From positions 91,861 through 155,860 of the forward strand of contig NZ_JAAATY010000001.1 in the NCBI RefSeq assembly GCF_013280595.1: DNA of 64,000 bases, given 5' to 3'. The position numbers were made by a program, and so were the translations under genes. The first letter of the stretch is position 1. Every line of letters starts with the position of its first letter. Positions 41,864 to 52,981 of the stretch are shown here, one piece after another. The notes beneath the pieces are model-generated. The model was given only the letters and a program-made list of their open reading frames with translations, made no database searches and was not told the origin of the DNA. This DNA is from Kibdelosporangium persicum. Lineage in GTDB: Bacteria > Actinomycetota > Actinomycetes > Mycobacteriales > Pseudonocardiaceae.

Positions 41864-44800
41864 GCGCGGCCTCCATGATCGCCTCGTTCACGTCACGGCC
41901 GTCCCGTTCGGCACGGGCCCGCGCGGCCAGGACACGCTTGTAGTCCTTCGGCATCACCTTGGTGAACCGGCCGGCGTCGAGGACGGCGTCCCAGTCCACG
42001 AGCAGGTCGTGCGCGACCACGGAATCCGTCTCGGTCAGGTGCTTCTCGACGGTCAGCCGCAGGAACTCACGGTCGGCCTCGTCCAACGGGTCCAGGTCGA
42101 CCATCTCGCTGTTCACCCGGTGGGTGGCCATGTCGAGCACGTACGCGATACCGCCGGACATGCCCGCCGCGAAGTTGCGGCCGGTCGGCCCGAGCACGAC
42201 GACCCGGCCACCGGTCATGTACTCGCACCCGTGGTCGCCGACGCCTTCCACCACGGCCAGCGCACCGGAGTTGCGCACGCAGAAGCGCTCGCCGACCTTG
42301 CCGCGGATGAAGATCTCACCGCTTGTGGCGCCGTAGCAGATCACGTTGCCCGCGATGATGTTCTCCTCGGCCGCGAACGGCGCCGACGGATCGGGCCGCA
42401 GGGTGATCCGGCCGCCGGACAGCCCTTTCGCGACGTAGTCGTTCGCGTCACCGATCAGCCGCAGCGTCACGCCGTTCGGGATGAACGCGCCGAACGACTG
42501 GCCCGCCGTGCCGGTGAAGGTGATGTCGATGGTGTCGTCCGGGAGCCCGGCGCCACCCCAGATCCTGGTCACCTCCGAGCCGAGCATGGTGCCGACGGTC
42601 CGGTTGACGTTGCGGACCGGAAGTTCCAGCCGTACGCGGTCGCCCGAGGACAACGCGCCTTCGGCGAGCTGGATCAGCGTGTTGTCCAGTGCCTTCGCCA
42701 AGCCGTGGTCCTGCTCGACGATCTGGTGACGGGAGGCGCGCGGCGGCAGGTCGGGCACGTGGAAGATCGGTGACAGGTCCAGACCGGACGCCTTCCAGTG
42801 GTCGACGGCCTTGCGGGTGTCCAGCAGCTCGGCGTGCCCGATCGCCTCGGCCAGGGACCGGAAACCCAGCTGGGCCAGGTACTCGCGGACCTCCTGGGCG
42901 ACGAACTCGAAGAAGTTCACCACGTACTCGGCCTTGCCGCTGAACTTCTCCCGCAGCACCGGGTTCTGGGTGGCCACCCCGACCGGGCAGGTGTCCAGGT
43001 GACACACGCGCATCATGATGCAGCCCGACACCACCAGCGGTGCCGTGGCGAACCCGAACTCCTCCGCGCCCAGCAGCGCGGCGATGATCACGTCCCGGCC
43101 GGTCTTGAGCTGACCGTCGGTCTGCACCACGATCCGGTCCCGCAACCTGTTGGCCAGCAGGGTCTGCTGGGTCTCGGCCAGGCCGAGCTCCCACGGCCCA
43201 CCGGCGTGCTTGATCGACGACAGCGGAGAGGCGCCCGTGCCGCCGTCGTGCCCGGAGATCAGCACGACGTCCGCGTGCGCCTTGGACACCCCGGCCGCGA
43301 CCGTGCCGACGCCGACCTCGGACACCAGCTTGACGTGGATACGCGCCCGGGGGTTGGCGTTCTTCAGGTCGTGGATCAGCTGCGCCAGATCCTCGATCGA
43401 GTAGATGTCGTGGTGCGGCGGCGGGGAGATCAGCCCGACGCCCGGCGTGGAGTGCCGGGTGCGCGCGATCCACGGGTACACCTTGGTCCCCGGCAGCTGG
43501 CCGCCTTCGCCGGGTTTGGCGCCCTGGGCCATCTTGATCTGGATGTCGTCGGCGTTGACCAGGTACTCGCTCGTCACGCCGAACCGTCCACTCGCGACCT
43601 GCTTGATCGCCGAGCGGCGCAGGTCGCCGTTCTCGTCCGGGGTGAACCGGTCCGGGTCCTCGCCGCCCTCGCCGGTGTTCGACTTGCCGCCGATCCGGTT
43701 CATCGCGATCGCCAGGACCTCGTGCATCTCCTGGGAGATCGAGCCGTACGAGATCGCGCCGGTGGCGAACCGCCTGACGATGTCGCCGACCGGCTCGACC
43801 TCTTCGATCGGCACCGGCGGCCGGTCGGTCTTGAAGTCGAACAGGCCGCGCAGGGTCAGCAGCCGCGTCGACTGCTCGTCGACGGCTTTGGTGTACTCCT
43901 TGAAGATCTCGTACCGGCCGCTGCGGGTGGAGTGCTGGAGTTTGAAGACGGTCTGCGGGTTGAACAGGTGCGCCTCGCCGTCGCGGCGCCACTGGTAGTC
44001 GCCGCCGGTCTCCAGTTCCCGGTGGCTCGGGCGCACGCCGTCGGGCGGGAACGCCCTGCGGTGCCGCTGCGCCACTTCCTCGGCCAGCACGTCGAACCCG
44101 ACGCCGCCCAGCCGGGACGTGGTGCCCGTGAAGCAGCTGTCGATCACCTCGGCGCCCAGGCCGATCGCCTCGAAGATCTGCGCGCCGGTGTACGAGGCCA
44201 CAGTGGACACGCCCATTTTGGACATGGTCTTGCGGACGCCCTTGCCCAGCGCCTTGATCAGGTTGCGGGTGGCCTGCCCGGACGTCTCCGCGGGCGCCAT
44301 CTCCTCGACGCTGGCCATCGCCAGGTAGGGGTTCACGGCAGCGGCGCCGTACCCGATCAGCAGCGCGATGTGGTGCACCTCGCGGGCGTCACCGGCCTCC
44401 ACGATCAACCCGACCTGTGTACGGGTCTTCTCGCGGATCAGGTGGTGGTGCACCGCTCCGGTCAGCAGCAGCGACGGGATCGGGGCGTGCGTCTCGTCCA
44501 CGCCACGGTCGGACAGGATGATCAGCCGGGCGCCGTCGGCGATCGCCGCCGAGACCTCGGCCCGGATCTCGTCCAGCCGCCGCTCCAGCGCCGCGCCGTC
44601 ACCGGTCACGTCGAACAGGCCGCGCACGGTGAACGTCTTGAAGCCAGGCAGGTCGCCGTCGTCGTTGATGTGCACGATCTTGGCGAGCTCGTCGTTGTCC
44701 AGCACAGGGAAGGACAACGAGATCCGGCGGCACGCGCTGGCCACCGTCGACAGCAGGTTCGGCTCCGCACCGACCGAAGTGTGCAGCGAGGTGACCAGTT

Positions 44801-46370
44801 CCTCGCGGATGGCGTCCAACGGCGGGTTGGTCACCTGGGCGAACAGTTGCGTGAAGTAGTCGAAGAGCTGCCGTGGCCGCTCGGACAACGGCGCCAGCGG
44901 CGAATCGTTGCCCATCGACCCGATCGGCTCCGCCCCGGTCGCGGCCATCGGACGCAGCAGGACGTTCAGCTCTTCCTCGGTGTACCCGAAGGCCTGCTGA
45001 CGGCGCACCAGGGACGCGTGCGTCGGCACCTCCCGTTCACGCTGGGGCAGATCCGCCAACCGGATCACACCGGCGTGCAGCCATTCGCCGTACGGGTGCT
45101 CGGCCGCGAGCTCGCCCTTGATCTCGTCGTCGTCGATGATCCGGCCGGCCACGGTGTCCACCAGGAACATCCGGCCCGGCTCCAGCCTGCCCTTGCGGAT
45201 CACGCTGGCCGGGTCGATCTCCAGCACCCCGGCCTCACTGCCGAGCACGACCAGACCGTCCTCGGTGACCCAGTAGCGGGCTGGACGCAGACCATTGCGG
45301 TCGAGCACGGCACCGATCAGCGAGCCGTCGGTGAACGACACCAGCGCCGGCCCGTCCCACGGCTCCATCAGGTTCGAGTGGTACTCGTAGAAGGCGCGCC
45401 GCGCCGGATCCATCTCCTCGTGGTTCTCCCACGCCTCCGGGATCATCATCAGCACCGCGTGCGGCAGGCTGCGGCCCCCGAGGTGCAGCAGCTCCAGCAC
45501 CTCGTCGAAGCTCGCGGAGTCGCTGGCGCCGCGGGTGATCACCGGCAGGATCCGCTCGATGTCGCCGGGGATCAGATCGCTGGACAGCATCGACTCGCGT
45601 GCGTCCATCCAGTTCCGGTTGCCGCGCAGCGTGTTGATCTCGCCGTTGTGGGCCACGTACCGGTACGGGTGGGCCAGCGGCCACGACGGGAACGTGTTGG
45701 TCGAGAACCGGGAGTGCACCAGGCCGATCGAGCTCGTCACCCGCTCGTCGGTGAGGTCGGGGAAGAACCGGTCGACCTGGGTCTCGGTGAGCATGCCCTT
45801 GTAGACGATCGTGCGCGAGGACAGGCTGGGGAAGTACACGTCCGTCGTGTGCTCGGCCCGCTTGCGGACGCAGAACGCCAGGCGCTCCAACGCCAGCTCG
45901 TCCTGCCCGGCAGTGTTCTCGGCGGCCAGGAAGACCTGGCTGAAGTAGGGCATGGTCGTGGCCGCGGTCGGGCCGACGTGGCCGGTGTCCACGGGCAGTT
46001 CCCGCCAGCCGAGCACCCGCATGCCCTCTTCGGCCGCGATCCGTTCGACCGTGCCGACGACCTCGGATCTCGTCGTGCTGTCGACCGGCAGGAAAGCCGT
46101 GCCGACAACGTATTCGCCCGCGGGCGGCAGAGCGAAGTCCACCACGGCGGCGAAGAACTCGTGCGGGACCTGGATGAGCAGCCCGGCGCCGTCGCCGGTG
46201 TCGGGTTCCGCACCCCGGGCACCGCGGTGCTCCAGATTTCGCAGTGCGATCAGGGCTTTGGCCACGATGTCGTGGTTCTTGCGGCCGGCGAGATCCGCGA
46301 CGAACGAGACGCCACAGGCGTCGTGCTCGAACTGTTCGTCGTAAAGGCCCTCGGTCTGATGGCGGGTCAC
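41856..46370 (-). CDS. gltB: glutamate synthase (NADPH) large subunit
   Basis: 1504 aa. The class II glutaminase Cys (HDACGVSF) lies near residue 19 and is exposed after propeptide removal. The FMN synthase domain has DEKANP-region equivalents ([18 protein letters not shown]) and [13 protein letters not shown], the 3Fe-4S cysteines are in [15 protein letters not shown], and a C-terminal GXGXG beta-helix closes the protein. I start at the GTG at 46370 because GGGAGGG precedes it; a TTG at 46391 lies upstream of that site. The very long open frames on the opposite strand are codon shadows. Confidence 0.94.
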   Translation of the reverse strand: MTRHQTEGLYDEQFEHDACGVSFVADLAGRKNHDIVAKALIALRNLEHRGARGAEPDTGDGAGLLIQVPHEFFAAVVDFALPPAGEYVVGTAFLPVDSTTRSEVVGTVERIAAEEGMRVLGWRELPVDTGHVGPTAATTMPYFSQVFLAAENTAGQDELALERLAFCVRKRAEHTTDVYFPSLSSRTIVYKGMLTETQVDRFFPDLTDERVTSSIGLVHSRFSTNTFPSWPLAHPYRYVAHNGEINTLRGNRNWMDARESMLSSDLIPGDIERILPVITRGASDSASFDEVLELLHLGGRSLPHAVLMMIPEAWENHEEMDPARRAFYEYHSNLMEPWDGPALVSFTDGSLIGAVLDRNGLRPARYWVTEDGLVVLGSEAGVLEIDPASVIRKGRLEPGRMFLVDTVAGRIIDDDEIKGELAAEHPYGEWLHAGVIRLADLPQREREVPTHASLVRRQQAFGYTEEELNVLLRPMAATGAEPIGSMGNDSPLAPLSERPRQLFDYFTQLFAQVTNPPLDAIREELVTSLHTSVGAEPNLLSTVASACRRISLSFPVLDNDELAKIVHINDDGDLPGFKTFTVRGLFDVTGDGAALERRLDEIRAEVSAAIADGARLIILSDRGVDETHAPIPSLLLTGAVHHHLIREKTRTQVGLIVEAGDAREVHHIALLIGYGAAAVNPYLAMASVEEMAPAETSGQATRNLIKALGKGVRKTMSKMGVSTVASYTGAQIFEAIGLGAEVIDSCFTGTTSRLGGVGFDVLAEEVAQRHRRAFPPDGVRPSHRELETGGDYQWRRDGEAHLFNPQTVFKLQHSTRSGRYEIFKEYTKAVDEQSTRLLTLRGLFDFKTDRPPVPIEEVEPVGDIVRRFATGAISYGSISQEMHEVLAIAMNRIGGKSNTGEGGEDPDRFTPDENGDLRRSAIKQVASGRFGVTSEYLVNADDIQIKMAQGAKPGEGGQLPGTKVYPWIARTRHSTPGVGLISPPPHHDIYSIEDLAQLIHDLKNANPRARIHVKLVSEVGVGTVAAGVSKAHADVVLISGHDGGTGASPLSSIKHAGGPWELGLAETQQTLLANRLRDRIVVQTDGQLKTGRDVIIAALLGAEEFGFATAPLVVSGCIMMRVCHLDTCPVGVATQNPVLREKFSGKAEYVVNFFEFVAQEVREYLAQLGFRSLAEAIGHAELLDTRKAVDHWKASGLDLSPIFHVPDLPPRASRHQIVEQDHGLAKALDNTLIQLAEGALSSGDRVRLELPVRNVNRTVGTMLGSEVTRIWGGAGLPDDTIDITFTGTAGQSFGAFIPNGVTLRLIGDANDYVAKGLSGGRITLRPDPSAPFAAEENIIAGNVICYGATSGEIFIRGKVGERFCVRNSGALAVVEGVGDHGCEYMTGGRVVVLGPTGRNFAAGMSGGIAYVLDMATHRVNSEMVDLDPLDEADREFLRLTVEKHLTETDSVVAHDLLVDWDAVLDAGRFTKVMPKDYKRVLAARARAERDGRDVNEAIMEAAHG

Positions 46371-46730
46371 AGCAGCGGCCCTCCCAGGCAACTAAAGGGG
46401 CTGGTGCCGCACGTCGTTGTGCGAGATTGCTGCGGCGGTTCCCGGATGGCGGGACAGCAGGCAGCGCAGGGCAAGCTCCCCGGGATCTCCGGGTGTCTCG
46501 TGACAGTAATGTGAACACACGGTTATACCTGATGTCACGTGGTAAATCCCACGCGGCCGTTGACAGTTCCCGGCAGGCGGTGCTCAACTGCGGCATTCCA
46601 TAATGTGGACAGCCTGTCGGCGTGGGGCTCTGTCCGGCGTTCTGTCCTGTTCCAGGCGTGGCCCATCCGGTGCTGCTGGGTTAGCATCCGCGTCATCCCC
46701 CAACTCGGTGGGACCTTGTGCGGCGCGTGA

Positions 46731-46744
46731 TTGAAACGTTTCAA
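46731..46744. promoter_or_regulatory. LacI-type palindromic operator before the rhamnosidase gene
   Basis: TTGAAACGTTTCAA is a perfect 14-bp palindrome with the central CG of LacI/GalR-family sites, 24 bases upstream of the GH78 start. No LacI-type regulator gene is in the window. The rest of the 398-bp gap 46371-46768 carries the gltB promoter side and shows no further gene. Confidence 0.65.
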
Positions 46745-46768
46745 CAACACCCAACGGAGGGTGCAGCG

Positions 46769-49700
46769 ATGGAGATGAACCGCCGTGTCTTCTTGCAGAG
46801 CTCGGCCATCGGCGCCGGAGCGCTTGCCATGCCCCACGATCCGCCTGGTGGTGAACTTGACCGTGTGGGCAAACCTGAGGTGATGTGGGTCGAACGGACC
46901 ACAGTGGAGTACGCCGAGACGTTGCTGGGCACCGATGTGGCGCGGCCACGGTTGTCCTGGGTACTCGGTTCGGATCTGCCCGGTGCCCGCCAAACGGCGT
47001 ATCAGATCCGGGTGAAGGGGATCTGGGACTCCGGCAAGGTTTCCTCGGACCAGTCGGTGGCCGTGCGCTACGCCGGACCGCCGTTGCGGCCACGGACGCG
47101 CTACGAATGGCAGGTCCGCGTCTGGGACGGCCGTGACCGGCCGACGGAGTGGTCGGCCCGGCAGTGGTGGGAGACCGGGTTGCTCGGCTCGCCGTGGACC
47201 GCACGCTGGATCGGCGCGCCCGCGCCGGAAGCGCCTCCCGGAGTCGAGGGCGCGTCCTGGATCTGGTCGGCCACGGCGCCCGCGGCGGCACGGTGGTTCC
47301 GGGCGGCCACGGACATCACCGGTTCCGTCGTCCGGGCCCGAATCGTGGCGACCGCCGACGACGACTTCACGCTTTTCCTCGGCGGCACCCAAGTCCTGCA
47401 CGCGCCGCAAGCCACCGACAGCTGGAAGACGGCGTTGAGCGCCGACGTGACGGACCTCGTACGGACCGGCCGGAACGTGATCGCGGCTGTGGCGACGAAC
47501 CGCGGGACACCCGGTACGACCAACCCGGCGGGTTTGTTGGTACGTCTGGTCGTCGAAACCTCTTCGGGACAACAGACTGTGGTCAGCGGACCCGGCTGGC
47601 GCGTCGCCGAAACGGAGCAGAGTGGGTGGCGGCAACCGGAATTCGATGACAGCTCGTGGGCATCGGCGACTGTGCTCGCGCCATATGGGCAAGGCGTGTG
47701 GGGGTCGAACGTGTCCGTGCTCGCGCCAGAGAACCCAGCGCCATTGCTGCGCAAGGAATTCTCGTTGAGCAAGCCGGTAGCCAGCGCACGGCTGTACATC
47801 AGCGGCTTGGCGTACTACGACGCCACGATCAACGACAAGCGTGTCGGCACTCAGGTGCTCGACCCCGGCTTCACCGACTACGACGAGACCGTGTTGTACG
47901 CCACGCATGACGTGACGAAGTCGTTGAAGCGGGGCGACAACACCCTGGAGGTCCTGCTGGGCCGCGGTTTCTACGGCATGACGACTCCGAACGTCTGGTA
48001 CTGGGAGCGGGCGACCTGGCACGGCGAGCCCAGGCTGCTGGCCCAGCTGGAGATCACGCACCCGGACGGCACCACCACCACGATCGCCTCCGGACCGGAC
48101 TGGAAGCTCGCCGAGAGCCGCACCATCACCAACTCGCTGTACGCGGGGGAGACCTACGACGCCCGCAAGCCCATCGCCTGGCGTCAGGCGTCCACGATGG
48201 ACGCTCCAAAAGGGACGCTCCGTGCCCAGCAACACGAGCCCATCGAGATCATCGAGACGGTCACGCCGACGATCCGGGAACTGAAACCGGGCGTCTACGT
48301 AGCCGACATGGGCCGCACGATGTCCGGCTGGACCCAGCTGACCGTGCGTGCCCCGGCCGGCACGGTGGTTCGGATGCGGCACGGCGAAAAGCTGCGCGCC
48401 GACGGCAGCGTGGTGTGGGAGAACGGCCACGTTCCCGGCAGACACCAGACCGACGAGTACATCTGTGCGGGTACAGGCGTGGAAACCTGGGAGCCGAAGT
48501 TCTCCTACAAGGGATTCCGTTACGTCGAGATCACCGGGGCGCGCCCGGAGGCGCTGGCCGGCAAGGTCGTCCAGACGAACGTCCCGGACACCGGGACGTT
48601 CCGGTGCTCGGAGCCGTTCTTCGACCGGCTGGAACGCGCGATGCGCCGGACGTTGCGCAACAACCTGCACGGAATCCCGACCGACACCCCGATGTACGAG
48701 AAGAACGGCTGGACGGGCGACGCCCAGCTCGGCGCGCCGGTGATGATGTACGCGTTCGGCGTGGCACGGTTCCTCACCAAGTGGCTCAACGACCTCGCCG
48801 ACAGCCAGACCGACGTGGGCCAGTTGCCGGTCATCGTGCCCAGCGGCGGCTGGGGGTACCGGGAACTGGCGCCGTCGCCGGAGTGGACGACCGTGTATCC
48901 GTTCATCATCCGGGAGATGTACCGGATCTACGGTGACCCGTCCGTCGCGGCCGAGCACTGGACGACACTGACCCGTTATCTGGACTGGGAAATCGGGCGG
49001 CTGCGGGACGATCTGGCGATCACCGCGCTCGGCGACTACCTGCCGCCCGGTTACGGCGGGAACCCGCCGGAGGACACCCGGCTGACGGCGACCGCGTACT
49101 TGCACCGAGCGTTGACCAACACCGCCGAACTCGGAGACCTGTTGGGGCACAGCGATACCGCCGCCAGGTATCGCTCGGTCGCCGCGCGGTGCCAGGCGGC
49201 GTTCAACGCGGCTTTCCTCGCGGACGGCCGTTATCGCACCGCCAAGGACCCGGACTACCGCCAGACGTCCAACGCCCTCCCGCTGATGTTCGGGCTCGTG
49301 CCGCCCGGCTCGGTCACGCAGGTGGTCGGCAATCTGGTCGCCGACATCAAAGCCCGGGGAAACCACCTCAACACCGGTGCGCTCGGCACGAGCGTGCTGT
49401 TGCGGGCACTGACCGCGCACGGTCACGCCGACGTCGCGCACGCGGTGGCGACGCAACGGACCTACCCGAGCTGGGGCTACTGGTTCGACAACGGCGCCGA
49501 CACGATGTGGGAGATGTGGCCGCTCGACTCGCGGTCGCGTGACCACTACTTCCAAGGCACGGTCGTGCAGTGGCTCTACGAGAACGTCGCCGGACTACGC
49601 CCAGGCGACGACGGTTACCGGCGGTTCACGGTCAAACCGGACGCCCGCGTCGGCGTGAACTGGGCGCAGACGTCGGTGCGGACCGTGCGGGGCCTGGCTT

Positions 49701-49900
49701 CGGTGGAGTGGGCTCACGTCGGTTCCACCGTGCACCTGACCGTCCGGGTACCAGTGGGCTGCACCGCCGAGATTTTTGTCCCCGGAGTGTCCCGTGGCCG
49801 GCCGGACGGCGTGGAGTTCGTCCGCGAGGAGCCGGGTTTCCAGGTCTTCCGGGCACCGGCGGGCCGCTGGGTGTTCGCCGGTGACGTGGATCACCCTTAA
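46769..49900 (+). CDS. secreted alpha-L-rhamnosidase (GH78)
   Basis: 1043 aa. Tat-type signal MNRRVFLQSSAIGAGALA, then Fn3-like (about 45-130), carbohydrate-binding and Bac_rhamnosid N domains (VASARLYISGLAYYDATIND), and the (alpha/alpha)6 catalytic domain with GIPTDTPMYEKNGWTGDAQ near residue 650, equivalent to the D-x-P-x-R-x-E-x-x-G-W-T-G-D motif; the usual Arg position is Tyr/Glu here. C-terminal GH78 beta domain follows. It releases terminal rhamnose from plant glycosides or pectic chains outside the cell. GGAGG precedes the ATG at 46769; 46718 is an unsupported longer start. Confidence 0.88.
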   Translation: MEMNRRVFLQSSAIGAGALAMPHDPPGGELDRVGKPEVMWVERTTVEYAETLLGTDVARPRLSWVLGSDLPGARQTAYQIRVKGIWDSGKVSSDQSVAVRYAGPPLRPRTRYEWQVRVWDGRDRPTEWSARQWWETGLLGSPWTARWIGAPAPEAPPGVEGASWIWSATAPAAARWFRAATDITGSVVRARIVATADDDFTLFLGGTQVLHAPQATDSWKTALSADVTDLVRTGRNVIAAVATNRGTPGTTNPAGLLVRLVVETSSGQQTVVSGPGWRVAETEQSGWRQPEFDDSSWASATVLAPYGQGVWGSNVSVLAPENPAPLLRKEFSLSKPVASARLYISGLAYYDATINDKRVGTQVLDPGFTDYDETVLYATHDVTKSLKRGDNTLEVLLGRGFYGMTTPNVWYWERATWHGEPRLLAQLEITHPDGTTTTIASGPDWKLAESRTITNSLYAGETYDARKPIAWRQASTMDAPKGTLRAQQHEPIEIIETVTPTIRELKPGVYVADMGRTMSGWTQLTVRAPAGTVVRMRHGEKLRADGSVVWENGHVPGRHQTDEYICAGTGVETWEPKFSYKGFRYVEITGARPEALAGKVVQTNVPDTGTFRCSEPFFDRLERAMRRTLRNNLHGIPTDTPMYEKNGWTGDAQLGAPVMMYAFGVARFLTKWLNDLADSQTDVGQLPVIVPSGGWGYRELAPSPEWTTVYPFIIREMYRIYGDPSVAAEHWTTLTRYLDWEIGRLRDDLAITALGDYLPPGYGGNPPEDTRLTATAYLHRALTNTAELGDLLGHSDTAARYRSVAARCQAAFNAAFLADGRYRTAKDPDYRQTSNALPLMFGLVPPGSVTQVVGNLVADIKARGNHLNTGALGTSVLLRALTAHGHADVAHAVATQRTYPSWGYWFDNGADTMWEMWPLDSRSRDHYFQGTVVQWLYENVAGLRPGDDGYRRFTVKPDARVGVNWAQTSVRTVRGLASVEWAHVGSTVHLTVRVPVGCTAEIFVPGVSRGRPDGVEFVREEPGFQVFRAPAGRWVFAGDVDHP

Positions 49901-49992
49901 CAAGCCCCTAATTCGGGCGGTGTGGAATGGTTCCGGGACCGTCGCGCGTTGTAATAGGCGTTGAGGATTGTTCGCGTGCTTGGAGGCTTGTG

Positions 49993-50898
49993 GTGCTGGA
50001 GCCGGAGAACCTGTACGAGGTCGATTCGGACGTGCCGGACCTGACCGGCGCGGTGCTGCTGCATCACTTCGACGGTTTCATGGACGCCGGTTCCGCCGGT
50101 GCCGCCCTCGTGGAGCAGCTGCTGACCGCGTACGACAACCGGGTGATCGCCCGGTTCGACGTCGACGGGCTGCTGGACTACCGGGCCAGGCGGCCCGCGA
50201 TGACGTTCGTGCAGGACCACTGGGAGGACTACCAGACTCCCGAACTGGTCGTGCGGTTGCTGCACGACCGGGTGGGCACCCCGTTCCTGCTGATGACCGG
50301 GCCGGAACCGGACTTCCGGTGGGAGACGTTCGTCCAGGCGGTCCGCCAGCTCGTGGAGCGGTGGGGTGTGCGGTTGACGATCGGAGTGCACGGGATCCCG
50401 ATGGGCATTCCGCACACCCGTCCGCTCGGCCTGACCGCGCACGCCACTCGCCCTGAGCTGGTGGCCGAGCACCAGCCGTTGTTCAGCCGCGTGCAGGTGC
50501 CGGGGAACGTGGCGGGCCTGCTGGAGTTGCGGCTCGGCGAGTCCGGGCACGACGCGATCGGTTTCGCCGCGCATGTGCCCCATTACCTGGTGCAGTCGAC
50601 GTATCCCGCGGCCGCGCTCGTGTTGCTCGACGCCGTGAGCCGGGCGACCGGCCTGGTGCTGCCTCCCGGCGGGCTGGAGGAGAGCTCGCGCCGGGCGGAT
50701 GCCGAGATCGCGCGTCAGGTGTCCGAGTCCGCCCAGGTCGCCGAGGTCGTGGCGGCGCTGGAGCAGCAGTACGACGCCTTCACGTCGGCCAAGCAGGAGG
50801 ACAACCTCCTGCTGGACCCGGACAACATCCCCAGCGCCGACGAACTGGGCGCGGAGCTGGAGCGGTTCCTGGCCGAGCAACAGGGCAAAACCGACTGA
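49993..50898 (+). CDS. PAC2 family protein (proteasome-assembly-chaperone-like)
   Basis: 301 aa. The pattern LLHHFDGFMDAGSAGAALVEQLL, FVQDHWEDYQTPEL and GIPMGIPHTRP is that of the actinobacterial PAC2 family, often near proteasome/Pup genes though none are here. Function unclear. GGAGG lies six bases before the GTG at 49993 (a GTG three bases earlier is less well spaced). The stop lies four bases before palindrome copy 5. Confidence 0.82.
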   Translation: MLEPENLYEVDSDVPDLTGAVLLHHFDGFMDAGSAGAALVEQLLTAYDNRVIARFDVDGLLDYRARRPAMTFVQDHWEDYQTPELVVRLLHDRVGTPFLLMTGPEPDFRWETFVQAVRQLVERWGVRLTIGVHGIPMGIPHTRPLGLTAHATRPELVAEHQPLFSRVQVPGNVAGLLELRLGESGHDAIGFAAHVPHYLVQSTYPAAALVLLDAVSRATGLVLPPGGLEESSRRADAEIARQVSESAQVAEVVAALEQQYDAFTSAKQEDNLLLDPDNIPSADELGAELERFLAEQQGKTD

Positions 50899-50901
50899 CC
50901 C

Positions 50902-50951
50902 CCCTCGTGAGTGTTTATCAGTGTTAGAACACCGATAAACACTCACGAGGG
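50902..50951. repeat. interspersed palindrome, copy 5 (probable bidirectional terminator)
   Basis: 50 bp, arms of 24 with a single mismatch and centre AG: CCCTCGTGAGTGTTTATCAG ... AACACTCACGAGGG. It fits exactly between the PAC2 stop and the permease stop (TTA at 50952-50954), both genes being convergent. This is the most perfect full copy in the window. Confidence 0.9.
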
Positions 50952-52256
50952 TTATGCACGCATTACGGTGGCGATGGGGATGCGCGCCGCCCGGATCGCC
51001 GGGATGAGGCCACCCAGCAGACCGGCGACGAGACCGGCGACCACGCCCGCGACCCCGGCCTGCCACGGGAACTCGACGTTCGCCAGTGACGGGAACCGGC
51101 TGCCGAACATCGAAGCCCCGGCCTTGATCCCCAGGGCCCCGGCGCCGATCGCGGCCCCGGCGGTCATCAACCCGGTCAGCAACGTCTCGGACAGCACGAT
51201 CCCGGCCAGCAGGATTCGAGGCGTGCCCACGGCTCTCCGCAACGCGAACTCCTCGATGCGTTCGCCGACAGTGGCAAGGCCGACGTTGAGAATCCCGGCC
51301 GTGCCGATCAGCAGCACCAAGGCGGCCATTCCGAGGAAGATCAGGCGCATCATCGCCAGCTGGTCCTCGACGCGTTCGCGCGCGTTGATCCTGTTGACGT
51401 AGATCTCCCCGGCCTGCACGCCCGCCGCGACCAGCCGAGCCTTCAGCGTCTGCTCCAGGTCACGTGCCTGCGGCGACATCAGGACCTGCAGGCGCGCGTT
51501 CCCGTCGCTCAACGCGACGGGCTTCATCCAGTTCAGCAGTTCGTCGGCCCGCACGTACGCCATCGGGCCGTAGGACGCGCCGCCGTCGTCGACCACGCCG
51601 ATGATCTGCGGCGTCGAGTCGGCCGTGCCGTTGTCGACGTGCATCTGGGCCGGCACCTGGTAGCGCGTGAACCCCTTCGCGGCTTCCTTGTTCAGCACGA
51701 TCCTGGGCGCCAGGGACGGCGCGGAGGCGAAGTCGAGCCACTGGCCGGAATCCTGCCGGAAACCGCGGAACGGCCGGATGTCCCCGGTCAGCGCGACCAG
51801 GTTGAGCTCGATCGCCTTGCCGGGTGGTGCGCCGGTCTGGCTGGCGTCCGTGCAGTTGCCACGGTTGTCGCACCGGTAGAAGCGTCCGGGGCCGCCTGGC
51901 TGGTCGAAGGGCGCGCCACCGGGATTCACCGGGGCCACGTTCGGTTCGCCGATGATCGCGCGGTTTTCGAACATGGCTACGGCGTCCTGCCGGCCACGCA
52001 ACGTCTCCAGGGCCACCGGGGCGGCCTTCTCGTGCGGCGGCATGTACATCTGCAGCGTGCCGTCCTTGGCCATCGAGCGTTCGGCGTCCGCGAGCAGTTC
52101 CTTCTGCGCGAACTCGGAACCCGCCTGGACCACGACCACCGCCAGCACGCCGAGGAACAGGCTCAGCATGGACAGCAACGTCCGGAGTTTGCGGGCACGG
52201 ATGCCCTGCCCGCCGATGATGAGCGCGGACCGGAACCGGCCGGACATCCTGATCAC
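50952..52256 (-). CDS. MacB/FtsX-type ABC transporter permease
   Basis: 434 aa. One N-terminal helix (LRTLLSMLSLFLGVLAVVVV), a large extracytoplasmic domain (about 55-310) and three C-terminal helices, the MacB-type arrangement. The segment RVEDQLAMMRLIFLGMAALVLLIG and the C-terminal LRRAVGTPR are family-typical. The GTG start overlaps the ATPase stop (GTGA). With its ATPase and lipoprotein adaptor it should form an exporter or a mechanotransmission complex; substrate unknown. Confidence 0.82.
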   Translation of the reverse strand: MIRMSGRFRSALIIGGQGIRARKLRTLLSMLSLFLGVLAVVVVQAGSEFAQKELLADAERSMAKDGTLQMYMPPHEKAAPVALETLRGRQDAVAMFENRAIIGEPNVAPVNPGGAPFDQPGGPGRFYRCDNRGNCTDASQTGAPPGKAIELNLVALTGDIRPFRGFRQDSGQWLDFASAPSLAPRIVLNKEAAKGFTRYQVPAQMHVDNGTADSTPQIIGVVDDGGASYGPMAYVRADELLNWMKPVALSDGNARLQVLMSPQARDLEQTLKARLVAAGVQAGEIYVNRINARERVEDQLAMMRLIFLGMAALVLLIGTAGILNVGLATVGERIEEFALRRAVGTPRILLAGIVLSETLLTGLMTAGAAIGAGALGIKAGASMFGSRFPSLANVEFPWQAGVAGVVAGLVAGLLGGLIPAIRAARIPIATVMRA

Positions 52257-52981
52257 GCGACCACCTGCTGATGTGCGGGAGCCAGCTTGCCGTCCTGCAG
52301 CCGCAGGACCCGGCCCATCCGGTTGGCGTGCGCGTGGTCGTGCGTGACCAGGATCAGGCCGCACCCGCGTTCGGTCGCCGAGTGCAGCGCGTCGATCACG
52401 AGGTTGCCGGTCTCGGTGTCCAACGCGCCGGTCGGCTCGTCGGCCAGCAGGATGCGGGGATCGCGGACCAGGGCGCGGGCGATCGCCACGCGTTGCTGCT
52501 CACCACCGGAGAGCTTCGGCGGCTTGTTCTTGGCCAGGTGCGCGATGCCGACCTGCTCCAGCGCCTCCAGCACGCGGGCCCGGCGCTTGCGCCGCGGCAG
52601 CCAGCCCTGGCCGTTGACCAGCGCCATCGCCACGTTCTGTGCCGCGGTGAGGTTCTTGAGCAGGAAGAAGCGCTGGAACACGAACCCGAACCGGGCACTG
52701 CGCAGCGCCGCGGCCCTGCGTTCGGCGATCCGGGAGATGTCCTGCTCCTCGAGCATGTACTGGCCGCCGTCCGGCCGGTCGAACAGGCCGATCAGGCTCA
52801 GCAGCGTGGACTTGCCCGACCCGGAGCGGCCGAGGATGGCCACGCTCTCTCCACTGTGGACGGTCAGGTCGACGCCGTCCAGGATGGTCCTGGGCTGCTG
52901 CTGGCCCTTGAGCGTCTTGGTGATCCCGCTGAGCCGGATCAGCGCGGGCGTGCCGATCGGCTGGGTCAGGTCCGGACTCAC
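52253..52981 (-). CDS. MacB/LolD-type ABC transporter ATP-binding protein
   Basis: 242 aa. Walker [11 protein letters not shown]-loop FVFQRFFLL, signature [10 protein letters not shown], Walker [10 protein letters not shown] and H-loop THDH are all intact. GTG start in a GTGA overlap with the adaptor gene. It drives the permease encoded next. Confidence 0.9.
   Translation of the reverse strand: MSPDLTQPIGTPALIRLSGITKTLKGQQQPRTILDGVDLTVHSGESVAILGRSGSGKSTLLSLIGLFDRPDGGQYMLEEQDISRIAERRAAALRSARFGFVFQRFFLLKNLTAAQNVAMALVNGQGWLPRRKRRARVLEALEQVGIAHLAKNKPPKLSGGEQQRVAIARALVRDPRILLADEPTGALDTETGNLVIDALHSATERGCGLILVTHDHAHANRMGRVLRLQDGKLAPAHQQVVA

Noticed and set aside
42798-46514. Very long open frame on the plus strand opposite gltB
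   Set aside because: It is a codon-bias shadow of a strongly conserved gene; the translation is low-complexity Gly/Arg/His/Val with no family match.
46535-49555. 1006-codon minus-strand frame opposite the rhamnosidase
   Set aside because: Shadow of the GH78 gene; no domain.
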